Source of the DNA: Alkalinema sp. CACIAM 70d
Lineage (GTDB): Bacteria; Cyanobacteriota; Cyanobacteriia; Leptolyngbyales; Leptolyngbyaceae
Direction of reading: 5' to 3'
Assembly (NCBI GenBank): GCA_002148405.1
Contig: MUGG01000103.1
Location: 1-50,215 of the forward strand
DNA length: 50,215 nucleotides
Part shown: in pieces, positions 35,158-44,168 of the stretch
How positions within the stretch are numbered: the first letter of the stretch is position 1
Layout: the number at the start of each line of letters is the position of its first letter
Translations under genes and position numbers: made by a program
The notes under the pieces: model-generated
Database searches by the model: none
The model's input: only the letters and a program-made list of their open reading frames with translations
Told to the model about the DNA's origin: nothing

Positions 35158-36864
35158 TTACTGGGTCTTATTTAATCCAGGGGGAACTGTAGAAGTATTT
35201 AACGCAGGAGTTAAAGATGGTGCTGAGTTTTGAGTGGCTCCCACCGAAGGGACGGTGGTTGGGGTTGGAGTAGAGGCAGGGTTCTGAAGAGAACTTAAAC
35301 CTGGATCAGGTAGTGTCCCATTATTCAACCCCGGCGGAGTCCCGTTATTACCCACTCCATTAGGCGCAGTTCCATTAATCAGCCCTGGTGGCGTACCATT
35401 ATTCCCCAAACCTGGATTCGGCAAGGTCACAGGTGGAGTTGTCACGACTGGCGGAGTCGTAACAGGTGGGGTGACTACGACTGGCGGGGGCGTTACCAAA
35501 GGGGGTGTTGTCACGACTGGCGGGGTGACTACGACTGGCGGGGTGACTACGACTGGCGGAGTGACTACGACTGGCGGGGTGACTACGACAGGTGGGGTCG
35601 TCACAACAGGTGGAGTCGTAACAGGTGGAGTCGCAGCAGGTGCAGTACTTGCAGCTGGCGGTGTAGTTATGACGACTGGTGGTGTAGAAACTGGTGCCGT
35701 AGGCGGTATAGGAGTTGTTTGCTGAGTTGGAGTGGTGATGGGGGGGACTATTGAACCTTTGAGAGATTGTAAACCTGGATCAGGGGCTGTCCCATTATTT
35801 AACCCTGGAGGAGTATTACCCACCCCTGGATCCGGCAGAGGATTAGGATTCTTGGGTGAATTATCCTGTATGGATCCTGGCGGCGGGCTTACGATCGGTT
35901 GCGGCAACCCCCGATCATCCCTCGGAGACTCAGAGCTTCTTCCAGGGGCTACGCTGACAGAAGAGGGGACAGTGGGCTGGGAGGCACCCGCCACACGATC
36001 GTTGAATTGGATCCGAGCATCAGGTAAATTGGGATTGGCTAAATCAAAAGCTGTCCCACTGGCTACGGTGCCAGGTAAGGTGGGTGTGCCTGCTTGTACC
36101 AGTCGGTTAGCTGGATTTTTCAAGATATCAGGCGTTTCAGCGATCGGGCCTGTAAAGGGCACCTGCTCTTTCAAGGCTTGAACGGTTTCTTCCTGCACCT
36201 TAGCAATATCGGGATCAGAATGCCGTCCGTTACTGCCTTGTAGGTCTAGCCCCTTGACCATTTCACTCGTTTCATAGAAGCGATGCAGGTCAAATTCGTA
36301 GAGACCAATTATTTTGTCCTTCTGGAGAACAACCATCTCCCCAGCCCGGAGACCTAGCTTTTGTTCACCACTTTTATTCTCAATTTCCATTGGGCCAGTG
36401 GGGTTATTGGTGAGTGCCCCAACCACGGTAATGTCATCCTCTTCGATATAGCGAATGAAGAGCGCTGACCCCCGCACCCCCGCAGTGGCATTCGGAGTTC
36501 TAAACGTTCCTCCACCCTGCCCCGGCGGAATGACAAAGAGAAACGTTCCCCGACTGAGATCGTAGTAGCGCTGATTAGGCCGAAAACTGAAGGTGGAAAG
36601 TTCACCCACACGAGCAAAGGTTCCATCATTAAACCGCAGGTCAGCCCGAGATGACTTCCGTGTGGAGAGCAAATCCCCTGGTATCAGGCGATCTTCAAGT
36701 CGAGCAGGACGTCGTCCCTGATTTTTAAGCGCAACCTGGACTTCACGAATCAGTTTTTTAACCCGGGCATCCGTCAAAGGTGCTGCGATCGCCCCATTTA
36801 ATTGGAGTACCAAGCTCAGACCAACTCCTGTGATGGCTGCGAGAGGGAACCATTTACTAAACAT
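35158..36864 (-). CDS. FecR-domain exported protein with Pro/Thr and Asn-Gly repeats
   Basis: The 568-residue protein has a signal peptide (1-27, ending AIAA), then a FecR-type domain (about 30-200; LIPGDLLSTRKSSRADLRFNDG, GTFRTPNATAGVRGSALFI), which in other proteins is a beta-rich periplasmic sensor or scaffold. The second half is low complexity. A run of VVVTPP-like hexapeptides fills about residues 400-480, and GNNGTPPGLNNGT-like units appear before and after it. No transmembrane helix or sigma-factor gene is present, so it is not a classical FecR anti-sigma regulator. A cell-wall or surface role is inferred. Confidence 0.85.
   Translation of the reverse strand: MFSKWFPLAAITGVGLSLVLQLNGAIAAPLTDARVKKLIREVQVALKNQGRRPARLEDRLIPGDLLSTRKSSRADLRFNDGTFARVGELSTFSFRPNQRYYDLSRGTFLFVIPPGQGGGTFRTPNATAGVRGSALFIRYIEEDDITVVGALTNNPTGPMEIENKSGEQKLGLRAGEMVVLQKDKIIGLYEFDLHRFYETSEMVKGLDLQGSNGRHSDPDIAKVQEETVQALKEQVPFTGPIAETPDILKNPANRLVQAGTPTLPGTVASGTAFDLANPNLPDARIQFNDRVAGASQPTVPSSVSVAPGRSSESPRDDRGLPQPIVSPPPGSIQDNSPKNPNPLPDPGVGNTPPGLNNGTAPDPGLQSLKGSIVPPITTPTQQTTPIPPTAPVSTPPVVITTPPAASTAPAATPPVTTPPVVTTPPVVVTPPVVVTPPVVVTPPVVVTPPVVTTPPLVTPPPVVVTPPVTTPPVVTTPPVTLPNPGLGNNGTPPGLINGTAPNGVGNNGTPPGLNNGTLPDPGLSSLQNPASTPTPTTVPSVGATQNSAPSLTPALNTSTVPPGLNKTQ
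35462..35640 (-). repeat. In-frame 18-bp repeat coding for VVVTPP units
   Basis: Nearly identical 18-bp units, reading GACTGGCGGGGTGACTAC on the plus strand, repeat between about 35515 and 35590, with more diverged units on both sides. They encode the (V)VVTPP/VTTPP stretch of the FecR protein. Such repeats are likely to vary in copy number between strains. Confidence 0.85.
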
Positions 36865-37694
36865 AACTGCCCCGCGAGTTGAGTGTAATAAGAAACCGCT
36901 CTAATGCCATGCACCCTTAATATCTAGCAGATAGTCGCACAATATCTATCAAAGAACAGCACCCCCGTATCATTCATAGGGTCGGGGATACCCATTGAAA
37001 TTTTCTTCAGTGCTAATTGATCATTTTTGATCGTCATGCGTCATTAATCCCAAGGTAACTCATACCTATCATCTGATCGCAGAACTACACTGTATCCAAT
37101 CACATTGTATTGTGTTATACCTTGCCACCTTCTTGCTACCTTGAAGACGCACCCTATTGGCTTTACTACTTGACTGCGTTCCTAGACTTCATTCCTGGGC
37201 TTTACTACCTAGTATGGCAAGTCTTTTCCCAAAGAACCTGGGGAATCGCAATACTTAATATCTAACCGTAATATCTAGCCCGTGAAATGCATCAAATGGG
37301 TGAATTCTCATAGATAAAGTGGATCTGCCCCATCTTGACGAGTCGCACCGATCGCTGACACACCTCCTTCCCTACTGAGGAACCAGCCTTTACAATTCCT
37401 TAACCCATCCCTGCTTTAGCCATTCCCTCTTAGCCATTCCCTCTGTGAATTCAGGATAAAACCTGAAACTTTCTCAACTCAACAGCCTCTAGAAGGTTGT
37501 ATGAGCTTGAAAATTTAAATGGTTAAGGCGTTATCTCCAAGCAGATCTGGTGCAAAGAAGGTCTGGTTTACAAAACCATCTTAAAGAATTCTTTGTAAAA
37601 AATTTTAAAACAACTTTTAAAATTTCACCTAAAAAACATGCTGCCTAGAGTATACGAACAGTCTAGGAGAACCACCAGTCTCTTTAAGAAGACT
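36865..37694. other. Long AT-rich spacer upstream of the FecR gene
   Basis: I see no gene in 830 bp. Short direct repeats are present, such as TTAGCCATTCCCTCT twice near 37417-37445 and AATATCTA-type repeats near 37257-37275. An imperfect hairpin AGTCTTCTT...AGAGACT near 37677-37694 (minus strand reading) directly follows the stop of the small minus-strand frame at 37695. The promoter of the FecR gene should be here. Confidence 0.45.
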
Positions 37695-37883
37695 TTAATT
37701 CCCTAACATAATGAGGATGACAGGAAGTGCAATAGCGGCTAAAAAAAAAGGCAGAACTCGATTTGGGGCTTTGAACGGAGTGGGGCGGGATGGCGGTGTA
37801 TCGCACCTAGGTAGCGATCGTTTCACGAAATTTTGTGATTCACCCAATCCAGGGAGGCCAGTTAGAGAATCGCGTTCTAACAT
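37695..37883 (-). CDS. Possible small tail-anchored protein
   Basis: This 62-codon frame encodes a basic, Pro-rich N part (GLPGLGESQNFVKRSL, PPSRPTPFKAP) and a C-terminal hydrophobic helix (about 43-61, VLPFFLAAIALPVILIMLG), the plan of a tail-anchored small membrane protein. No ribosome binding site is clear before the ATG. A frame of similar length lies on the opposite strand. I do not recognise a family. The membrane helix makes it more than random, but the call remains uncertain. Confidence 0.35.
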   Translation of the reverse strand: MLERDSLTGLPGLGESQNFVKRSLPRCDTPPSRPTPFKAPNRVLPFFLAAIALPVILIMLGN

Positions 37884-37933
37884 AGGCTGTTTAGCACAGA
37901 CTGTCTAGCACAGGCTGTCTAGCGCAGGCCGTC
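37884..37933. repeat. 14-bp tandem repeat, about 3.6 copies
   Basis: AGGCTGTTTAGCAC, AGACTGTCTAGCAC, AGGCTGTCTAGCGC and a partial AGGCCGTCG follow each other directly. They lie immediately upstream of the possible small tail-anchored gene and downstream of nothing on the plus strand. Confidence 0.88.
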
Positions 37934-38074
37934 GAATGCAAACGTATGTTAAGCGACACCCATTAACCCATTAAAATTTCCCGATTAATCAAGCGCTAAC
38001 CCAGCTTACTAACGCAATCCTTCCCCCAATTTTTCTCCAAAACCTGTGCTGATTAAATTTAAGGTGATTGTCTC

Positions 38075-39499
38075 TTGCTCCAGCAACTTCACGATGACCG
38101 CATGCCGTTGTCCCAGCTGATCGTCAATCTCAGTATCCAACTTGCTGTTATGACTAGCGTTGGGGTTGGCGCACCTGCATTGGCCAATTTTGCGCCTTCA
38201 GTCCCCCCTGACAAACCCAGCGGACGACCTAACCCTCCGCCCCCTTTTCCATCACCGCCCCCCAACCGTCCGGCTGGCCCACCGCCACCCGATTCCCGAT
38301 TTGCTCCCCCAAGGTTAGAACCCCTGGGAGCACCTCCCCAACCGTTAGTTTGGCCCCAAAATTTACTGCCAGATAGTTCGTTTCAGGATCATCTCCTGCC
38401 CAATCATTTCTCCCCTCTGACTGGGCTATGGGATACCCCTTCAGCAGATCCCATCGGGAATGTTTCGACTTTCTCGAAGGCAACAACGTGGCAGTTATTG
38501 AAGACCTTCTCGTTTCAACCTTGGCCCAGACCCACGATCGGGGCTATCCCAACCATTAGTGCTTCCCCCTCTCCCCCTGCCCAAGCCCAACCTCTACTGG
38601 CCGAAACGCCTACCGCTGATCCAGAATTAGGAGAAATTCGCCTGAAGCCAAATAGAGATCCCGAGCTAGGAACCTTAACATTACGCCCGATCGGGTCGGC
38701 GGATCCAGAGCTTGGGGATTTACGGATTCGGGAACCCAGACCCTTGCCCGCACCACCGCCGCCTAAAGCCCCTTCTGTCTTCTTGTTAGGTCGGGTGGAC
38801 TATTTTCGGAATACCAATATTTTTTCGTCTGCCTTTTTAAGTGAGGCGGATGGGTTGATTCGCTCAGGATTCACCCTGTTCTATGCCCCAGCCCTTGGGC
38901 CCCAAACCTATGCCGTGACGTCGATCGATGCCAATATCATTCGATATGCCAATGCCTCACTCTTAAATTACGATGAACTACGATTTCGGGCGGGAATCCT
39001 GCAACGGTTGAGTCCTCGCATGTTTGGAGAAATTGGCTGGAGCAATCAGCAACTGTTTACAGCGAAGGAGGGGTTGCGCACGGTTCTATCAGGAGAACGG
39101 TTCCTCAACGATAATTCTTTACGAATCGAATTTTCTCGGCAAGACCCCCTTAGCCCACGGCTTAGTTTCAACACTTACTACCAATTTCGTTGGAGTTTGG
39201 TAGACGAGATTAAAGACTACGATCGGCTAGTCAACACATTAGTTGGATCTCTCAGCTATCAACTGACCCCCAGCCTACAGGCAGCTTTGGATTATCAGTT
39301 CATTTGGACACACTTTACACAGCAGCCCCGAGAAGACTGGTATCACCAACTAGCGGGTCGCCTCAGCTACACCCTGAATCCCCGCACCCAAATCAATATT
39401 TTCGGAGGACGCAGTTTCGGTAATTCCTCCAATCCTGGATTGGATTTCAACGGGTGGCTCCTAGGGGTAGGAATTGTATTTAATGTGCCACTGTTTTAG
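38075..39499 (+). CDS. Outer-membrane beta-barrel protein with Pro-rich N terminus
   Basis: The 474-residue protein starts at TTG 38075, which has AAGGTGA 7 nt upstream; an ATG at 38102 has no ribosome binding site. A hydrophobic signal-like segment ends APALA (about 38). Residues 40-110 are extremely Pro-rich. Three units of the form DPELGxLxL(R/K)P lie at about 182-225 (DPELGEIRLKP, DPELGTLTLRP, DPELGDLRIRE). From about 245 to the end, alternating aromatic/hydrophobic strands (DYFRNTNIFSSAF, SLQAALDYQFIWTHF, TQINIFGGRSFG) finish in VGIVFNVPLF, a typical barrel terminus with a C-terminal Phe. The function is unknown; an envelope partner of the FecR protein is possible. Confidence 0.82.
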   Translation: MLQQLHDDRMPLSQLIVNLSIQLAVMTSVGVGAPALANFAPSVPPDKPSGRPNPPPPFPSPPPNRPAGPPPPDSRFAPPRLEPLGAPPQPLVWPQNLLPDSSFQDHLLPNHFSPLTGLWDTPSADPIGNVSTFSKATTWQLLKTFSFQPWPRPTIGAIPTISASPSPPAQAQPLLAETPTADPELGEIRLKPNRDPELGTLTLRPIGSADPELGDLRIREPRPLPAPPPPKAPSVFLLGRVDYFRNTNIFSSAFLSEADGLIRSGFTLFYAPALGPQTYAVTSIDANIIRYANASLLNYDELRFRAGILQRLSPRMFGEIGWSNQQLFTAKEGLRTVLSGERFLNDNSLRIEFSRQDPLSPRLSFNTYYQFRWSLVDEIKDYDRLVNTLVGSLSYQLTPSLQAALDYQFIWTHFTQQPREDWYHQLAGRLSYTLNPRTQINIFGGRSFGNSSNPGLDFNGWLLGVGIVFNVPLF

Positions 39500-39564
39500 G
39501 TGCTGACTGTTGCAGATACAAATAGTTTTAGGATCAAACAGTTCTAGAGGAAATAGTTTGAGAG

Positions 39565-40476
39565 CTAAACCAAGTAAGAACACCAATCACTCCAACTACC
39601 GGGATACAGTTTCGCGGGAATTCCAACTTGATAGAGGGAGAGTAGATTGACACAGGCTGTTACACCGGATCCGCAATAGGCAATGATTTCTGGAGAGGGC
39701 TGATTGGCGGAGAGGGATTTCCAGCGATCGCGTTGAGTCTCTAAGGACTGTACAAAGCCGTTTTCGTCGGTAACCTCTTGCCAGGGATAGTTTACCGCAC
39801 CAGGAATATGACCTGCGATGGGATCGATCGGTTCCGATTCCCCTCGGTAGCGCACAGATTCCCGCGAATCAATCAGGACGATCGGAGCCCCCGGATCGGG
39901 TTGAGATTGATGACGACTTTCGATCGGTTGAAGACCAGCGCGGATGTCCTGGATATCCACAATTTCTTGGGGGTTGGGGCAAGGCACAAAGGCCCCTGGG
40001 CGCGGCGGCGGAATTTCTGTCGTGGTGGGCAAGCCGGCAGCTTGCCATGCAGACCAGCCACCATTGAGCACAGCGACCCGATCGTGCCCCAAGTACCGTA
40101 GCAACCACCACAACCGAGCCGCAAACGCCAATCGCGAGTCATCGTAGGCGACTACCAAGGTTTCTGGGGTGATCCCCATTGCTGTTAATTGCACCGCCAA
40201 AACGTCTGGATTTGGCAAGGGATGGCGACCGCCATGGGTTGCCACAGGGCTAGAAAGATCTTGGTTGAGGTCGAGATAATATGCCCCTGGAAGATGACTT
40301 GTTTCATATTGCTGCCGTCCGAGGTGGGGCTGCATCAATGAAAAACGACAATCTACAATCACGATCGAAGCTTGGGGATTGTTAGGATTGCTAACCTCAG
40401 ATTGCAATTGCAATTCATGGAAAAGATCTTCGATCGAAATGACAGCCGATCGTGCGAAGTCATCTAAAGTTGCCAT
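39565..40476 (-). CDS. sseA: 3-Mercaptopyruvate (or thiosulfate) sulfurtransferase
   Basis: The 303-residue protein has two rhodanese domains. The N-terminal, inactive one includes IVIVDCRFSL and HLPGAYYLDLNQDLS; the C-terminal one has IVLIDSRESVRYRGESEPIDPIAGHIPGA and the active-site loop AYCGSGVTAC. The CGSGV(T/S)A loop is typical of mercaptopyruvate sulfurtransferases rather than thiosulfate sulfurtransferases (CRKGVTA). The family detoxifies cyanide and supplies sulfane sulfur. The gene is monocistronic. Confidence 0.92.
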   Translation of the reverse strand: MATLDDFARSAVISIEDLFHELQLQSEVSNPNNPQASIVIVDCRFSLMQPHLGRQQYETSHLPGAYYLDLNQDLSSPVATHGGRHPLPNPDVLAVQLTAMGITPETLVVAYDDSRLAFAARLWWLLRYLGHDRVAVLNGGWSAWQAAGLPTTTEIPPPRPGAFVPCPNPQEIVDIQDIRAGLQPIESRHQSQPDPGAPIVLIDSRESVRYRGESEPIDPIAGHIPGAVNYPWQEVTDENGFVQSLETQRDRWKSLSANQPSPEIIAYCGSGVTACVNLLSLYQVGIPAKLYPGSWSDWCSYLV

Positions 40477-41172
40477 AGCGATTTCTTCAACAGACTTTCA
40501 AATTATGCTGGAAGATTTGCATTCTCAAATGACACCCTTTTGGAGCATTGAATCTCTCTACCCAGCCCATTCAATTTTTACGGATTCAATTCAGTTAAGG
40601 AAGTATTTCTTAGCATTTCAAAGGGTCTAGTCAAAATGACCAGACCCTGAATACTAGAGATTAATTCAATTTGCAACTTGGTTCAATTACGAAAGCGAAA
40701 TCGTGGACAAAATCACATCAGTCAACAGGCTTTAAAATCGCTCTCAGTCTATTCAGACTGCACTTCTAGATGGATTGTAGAGCAGCCTCAAACAAAGTAA
40801 CTAGCAGGTACACGTTAATTGAGTTGAATAATGTTTAAGACTAGATTCCAGAGCTAAGATTTTGAGACCGAAGATGAAGCTCAAAAATTAACCTTTGTGA
40901 TGGGACTAAAGCAGGCGGCACAAGCTTTAATCTGTATCTTTGGGGAGGAGGGGTGTTGCTCCTTTTGTGCCTGCATCTAATCTACTCGGTACAGACTGAA
41001 AAAAACAAGAGTTTTATCAAAGTTGATAGCTAGTTACATTTTGCAATAATCTTGTTTTAAGACTGTTGCAATCTCTAGCTTGGGCCACGGCTTAACTCGT
41101 TTTAGCCCAACCAATCAGCGCTAAATTGATTCAAATGACCTATCTAATCAACATTGTATGTTGAGTGACTTG
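40477..41172. other. Spacer without a recognised gene
   Basis: An 11-bp inverted repeat with one mismatch lies at 40623-40647 (GGGTCTAGTCA and TGACCAGACCC). The rest is AT-rich with no coding signal. The first 100 bp should contain the promoter of the sulfurtransferase gene. Confidence 0.45.
40623..40647 (-). terminator. Inverted repeat, possible terminator
   Basis: GGGTCTGGTCA, loop TTT, TGACTAGACCC (minus reading, one mismatch) is followed by TTTGAAATG. It could stop read-through from the peptidoglycan-binding gene, but that gene ends 525 bp upstream. Confidence 0.45.
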
Positions 41173-41913
41173 CTAGCGTTGTAAGGCTCTCCAAGTAGCT
41201 TCACCGACCACGCCATCCACTTCCAATTTCGCTTGCTCTTGTAAGGCTTTGACTGCTGCTTCCGTTTCCTCCCCAAAAATACCATCCGCTAGGCTGGCGA
41301 GCAGCCCGATCGCCCGCAGCCGTTTTTGTAACCGAACGACCGCTTCTCCGCTGGCTCCCTTGCGCAGGATTGGATAGGGATCATCGGGGGAAGTGGCTTG
41401 AGGCGAGGGTGTTTTTTGAGGTGTGGTGGGTTTGGCAGGAGCGGCGATCGGAGTGGATGCATTAGACGGTTTTGAGCCTGGTGTGGATGAACTCGATGGC
41501 ATGACGTTGGGAAGCGTTGCACCGGGTGCGGGGGGCAGTAACTTGGCCCAGGTTTCTCCTCCGACGACCCCATCCTGGCTGAGTCCAGCGGCTTGCTGAA
41601 ACCGGGTAACCGCAATCAAGGTTGCTTCGGTATAGGTTCCCGTGACCTCCCCCCCATAGAAGCCCAACAGTTTGAGGATACCTTGGAGTTCTATAACATC
41701 TACGCCCTGACTGCCGAGTTTGAGCACTGGGCGATTGAACCCAGCTGTCGGGCTTGGGGCAGAAACTGCCGAGGGCACTTGCGCCTGTGCAATCTTGCCG
41801 GGGAAATTAAATGGAGCCAAGGCACCCAAAATTCCTAAAAGTCCAATTCCTCCAAGACTAACAAGGAGATTTTGGGTTTGATTTTGTATCTGATGGTGAG
41901 TATCCTGTCTCAT
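41173..41913 (-). CDS. Exported protein with two peptidoglycan-binding domains
   Basis: The 246-residue protein has an N-terminal hydrophobic segment (about 18-45). Two PG_binding_1 domains follow: about 65-135 (LKLGSQGVDVIELQGILK, GVVGGETWAKLL) and about 180-246 (LRKGASGEAVVRLQKRLRA, GVVGEATWRALQR). A Pro/Ser/Thr-rich linker joins them. No catalytic domain is present, so it probably tethers to or organises the cell wall. The spacer upstream contains an 11-bp repeat (41982 onward). Confidence 0.9.
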   Translation of the reverse strand: MRQDTHHQIQNQTQNLLVSLGGIGLLGILGALAPFNFPGKIAQAQVPSAVSAPSPTAGFNRPVLKLGSQGVDVIELQGILKLLGFYGGEVTGTYTEATLIAVTRFQQAAGLSQDGVVGGETWAKLLPPAPGATLPNVMPSSSSTPGSKPSNASTPIAAPAKPTTPQKTPSPQATSPDDPYPILRKGASGEAVVRLQKRLRAIGLLASLADGIFGEETEAAVKALQEQAKLEVDGVVGEATWRALQR

Positions 41914-41981
41914 TCCAAAAGTTCCCTAAGCTTGTCACGAAGACGTTTAACTCCCCTGAAGTTTATACTATCTCTGACGTA

Positions 41982-42050
41982 GATTTGACTTGGATTTGGC
42001 TTGGATTTGACTTGGACTTGCCTGGGATTTTGACTTAGATTTGACGCAGG
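41982..42050. repeat. 11-bp tandem repeat, three close copies plus diverged ones
   Basis: GATTTGACTTG (41982), GATTTGGCTTG (41993) and GATTTGACTTG (42004) follow directly, then diverged copies to about 42050. It lies in the 339-bp spacer (41914-42252) between the peptidoglycan-binding gene and the next plus-strand gene; I see no gene in that spacer. Confidence 0.85.
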
Positions 42051-42252
42051 CTTCAATGGGACTCAGACTACAAATTCGACTCAGAGGCTGTGACTGGAGT
42101 GGCGATCGTGGGTTCTCTTCTCAAGGATGGTCAGTGCTCTAGGAGACCTTTCAGGGGGCAAACTCTTGCGATTCCTCATTCCTGATTAGTTTTGTTCTTG
42201 ACGGAGCCATTGATTAGAGTCGTTTACGGATTCATTTACGGAGCAAGCAACG

Positions 42253-43374
42253 ATGATCCGGATTCCCTATCCCTTACTACTCCGGTTCCAGGGCAGTCTT
42301 TTCGGGGCAGTTCTGGGAGAATTGATAGCAGCACAGCACTTTTGTACCCAATCCTCGCCCCAGAATTTGCGGCAATTGCCCCAAGCTTCTTCTCTCAGTC
42401 AACGGTTGATCCAATCTACCCAGAATTTACTGATCGTCAGAAGAGACGATCATGCCGATCGCTTGTTGGATAGCGTTGATTCCCGTCCCTCGGACTCGTC
42501 TCCGGCTCCTCTAGATCCTGGATTGAATGAGTCCTGGTTACAGCAGACACCCCAGCCGCTAGAAGTTGCGATCGGATTGTTGCCCTATTTGTTGTACAGC
42601 CATGAAAGTCCGAAGGCACTGAACCATACGCTGGAAACACTCATCCCCCATCTGAGTCCGAGGCATTGTTCCTTGCTGGGACTGGTGGCGGGGGGACTGG
42701 CCCTTGCCCTCAGGGAACCCGGAAAACCCGCTGCCCCAGCCCCATTCCTGCGACCTTGGTTAACGGCATTTCCGACCCAAGCGAATTGGGAAGATTCCAG
42801 GGCAGAATGGGTGGGTGTCCAACAGTTTCCTTTGCAGGCATTGGAAGACTGGCTGACTCAGCAACGCAGTCTACATTTTGTGCAGCAATGGTTGCAGACC
42901 CGATCGCAGATTCCCGTGGAATTTCAGCAGGTTTTGCAGGTTCTTTATTGTTTCCTTTCAACCCCCCAGGATGTAATGACAATTATCAACCGGACGATCT
43001 ATCAAGCCTCATACCCAACGGAGAATTCTACCCTCGTTGGAGCCCTCGCAGGCGCGTTGGGTGGAGCTTACAATGGTGTGATGGGCTTCCCGATCGCTTG
43101 GCGAAGGGCAATGATGGGGGCGGACGCAGGATTGGCAGAGTTGGGACTAGAAGAATCCATGGGAGAAAACCCAGTATTCGCTAAATCGGTTTGGAATGAG
43201 CACTTGGATGGTCACTTGTTGAATGGATACTTGAATGAATCTCAGTGTGAATCGCTGGCGATGCAGTTACTGCTTGCTTGGGCGGGTGTTGATCCACAAC
43301 TGCGATCGACGATGACCGTTCCAGCGGTTGCAGCGCCTCGGGCCTTAAATCTGCGATCGCGCAATCGACCTTAA
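42253..43374 (+). CDS. ADP-ribosylglycohydrolase-like protein, probably inactive
   Basis: The 373-residue helical protein follows the plan of the DraG/ADP-ribosylglycohydrolase fold: an N-terminal RFQGSLFGAVLGELIAAQ (usual form GxxxGDAxG), a central helical bundle, and YPTENSTLVGALAGALGGAYNGVMGFPIAW (253-282), which matches the DTDTxAAIAGALAGAxxGxxxIP segment. The metal-binding Asp residues are replaced: Asp of GD by Glu, and DTD by TEN (256-258). It is therefore probably a pseudoenzyme or has a changed function. GGAG lies 10 nt before the ATG. It stands alone. Confidence 0.72.
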   Translation: MIRIPYPLLLRFQGSLFGAVLGELIAAQHFCTQSSPQNLRQLPQASSLSQRLIQSTQNLLIVRRDDHADRLLDSVDSRPSDSSPAPLDPGLNESWLQQTPQPLEVAIGLLPYLLYSHESPKALNHTLETLIPHLSPRHCSLLGLVAGGLALALREPGKPAAPAPFLRPWLTAFPTQANWEDSRAEWVGVQQFPLQALEDWLTQQRSLHFVQQWLQTRSQIPVEFQQVLQVLYCFLSTPQDVMTIINRTIYQASYPTENSTLVGALAGALGGAYNGVMGFPIAWRRAMMGADAGLAELGLEESMGENPVFAKSVWNEHLDGHLLNGYLNESQCESLAMQLLLAWAGVDPQLRSTMTVPAVAAPRALNLRSRNRP

Positions 43375-44168
43375 CCCAGAATGGATAATGATTTCGTTGT
43401 AATAATGGAGAGGGATTATTGTAGGCAACTGAGCATAATTGGGGGTTGGCGTAATTGGGATTTAACACAATTGAGATTTAACACAATTGAGATTGGTATA
43501 TAAGATTTGCGTCAGGAGGCTTTCCAGAAGGCAATTTCCAGAAGGCGATTTCCCGGACACCCTGATTGACAAGCCGTATTATTGCCAAGAGAATCGGTGA
43601 GTTGCGGTTTTGGCAGGATGCTGATTGGTCAGGATGCTTAGGAGGCTAGAGTTTGTCTAATTACTGTCTTAATTGACCGTCTCAATTGACCATCTCAAGA
43701 GATTCCTCTTGCCGTAAGATTCCTACTCCCCCCAAAAAGTAATGGTTTTCACATATTTTTTACATACACATGTTTTTCACTGATTCACTGTAGATTCAGC
43801 ATAGGTTTAGTAGCTTCATTTTCCTTTTTAGTTTATGTCTTATTCAAAATTTAATTATTTATAAAACTTGATTATCTAAAGGTTGAATGGTGCCACCCAA
43901 TTGATGACCCCAAAAATGAGTCAACCATGGATCTTTGTGAGCGAATGATTTCTGCATTAGATTTCAATGTAATGAAACTGAGTCATGTTACAGAACCCAA
44001 TACTTATCTTGTGAGTTGGTATTTGAGTTGGTATTTAGAAATATCTAGATCAACATTGACTTTACTGCGAATCAAGATGCCTCGATCGATGAGCGGAGAT
44101 TGAAAAAATAACCAGGCTTTTGCTAGGAATCAGGCTGATTTCATAACGTTATTGATCAGGAACTCACT
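43375..44168. other. Long AT-rich spacer with three small tandem duplications
   Basis: Three duplications are present: 16 bp at 43459-43490, 14 bp at 43521-43548 and 12 bp at 44012-44035. A 58-codon frame (43927-44103) without a ribosome binding site runs through the last of these. No hairpin or RNA gene is evident. The promoter of the HD phosphodiesterase gene should lie near the right end. Confidence 0.5.
43459..43490. repeat. 16-bp perfect tandem duplication
   Basis: GATTTAACACAATTGA occurs twice in direct succession, followed by a partial third copy (GATT). It is non-coding. Confidence 0.88.

Noticed and set aside
35471..36181. Two long plus-strand frames rich in Gly/Thr
   Set aside because: They are the reverse reading of the low-complexity part of the FecR protein gene.
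43927..44103. 58-codon plus-strand frame before the HD phosphodiesterase gene, with an in-frame duplication giving SWYLSWYL
   Set aside because: No ribosome binding site and no family features; the 12-bp duplication is like the others in non-coding spacers.
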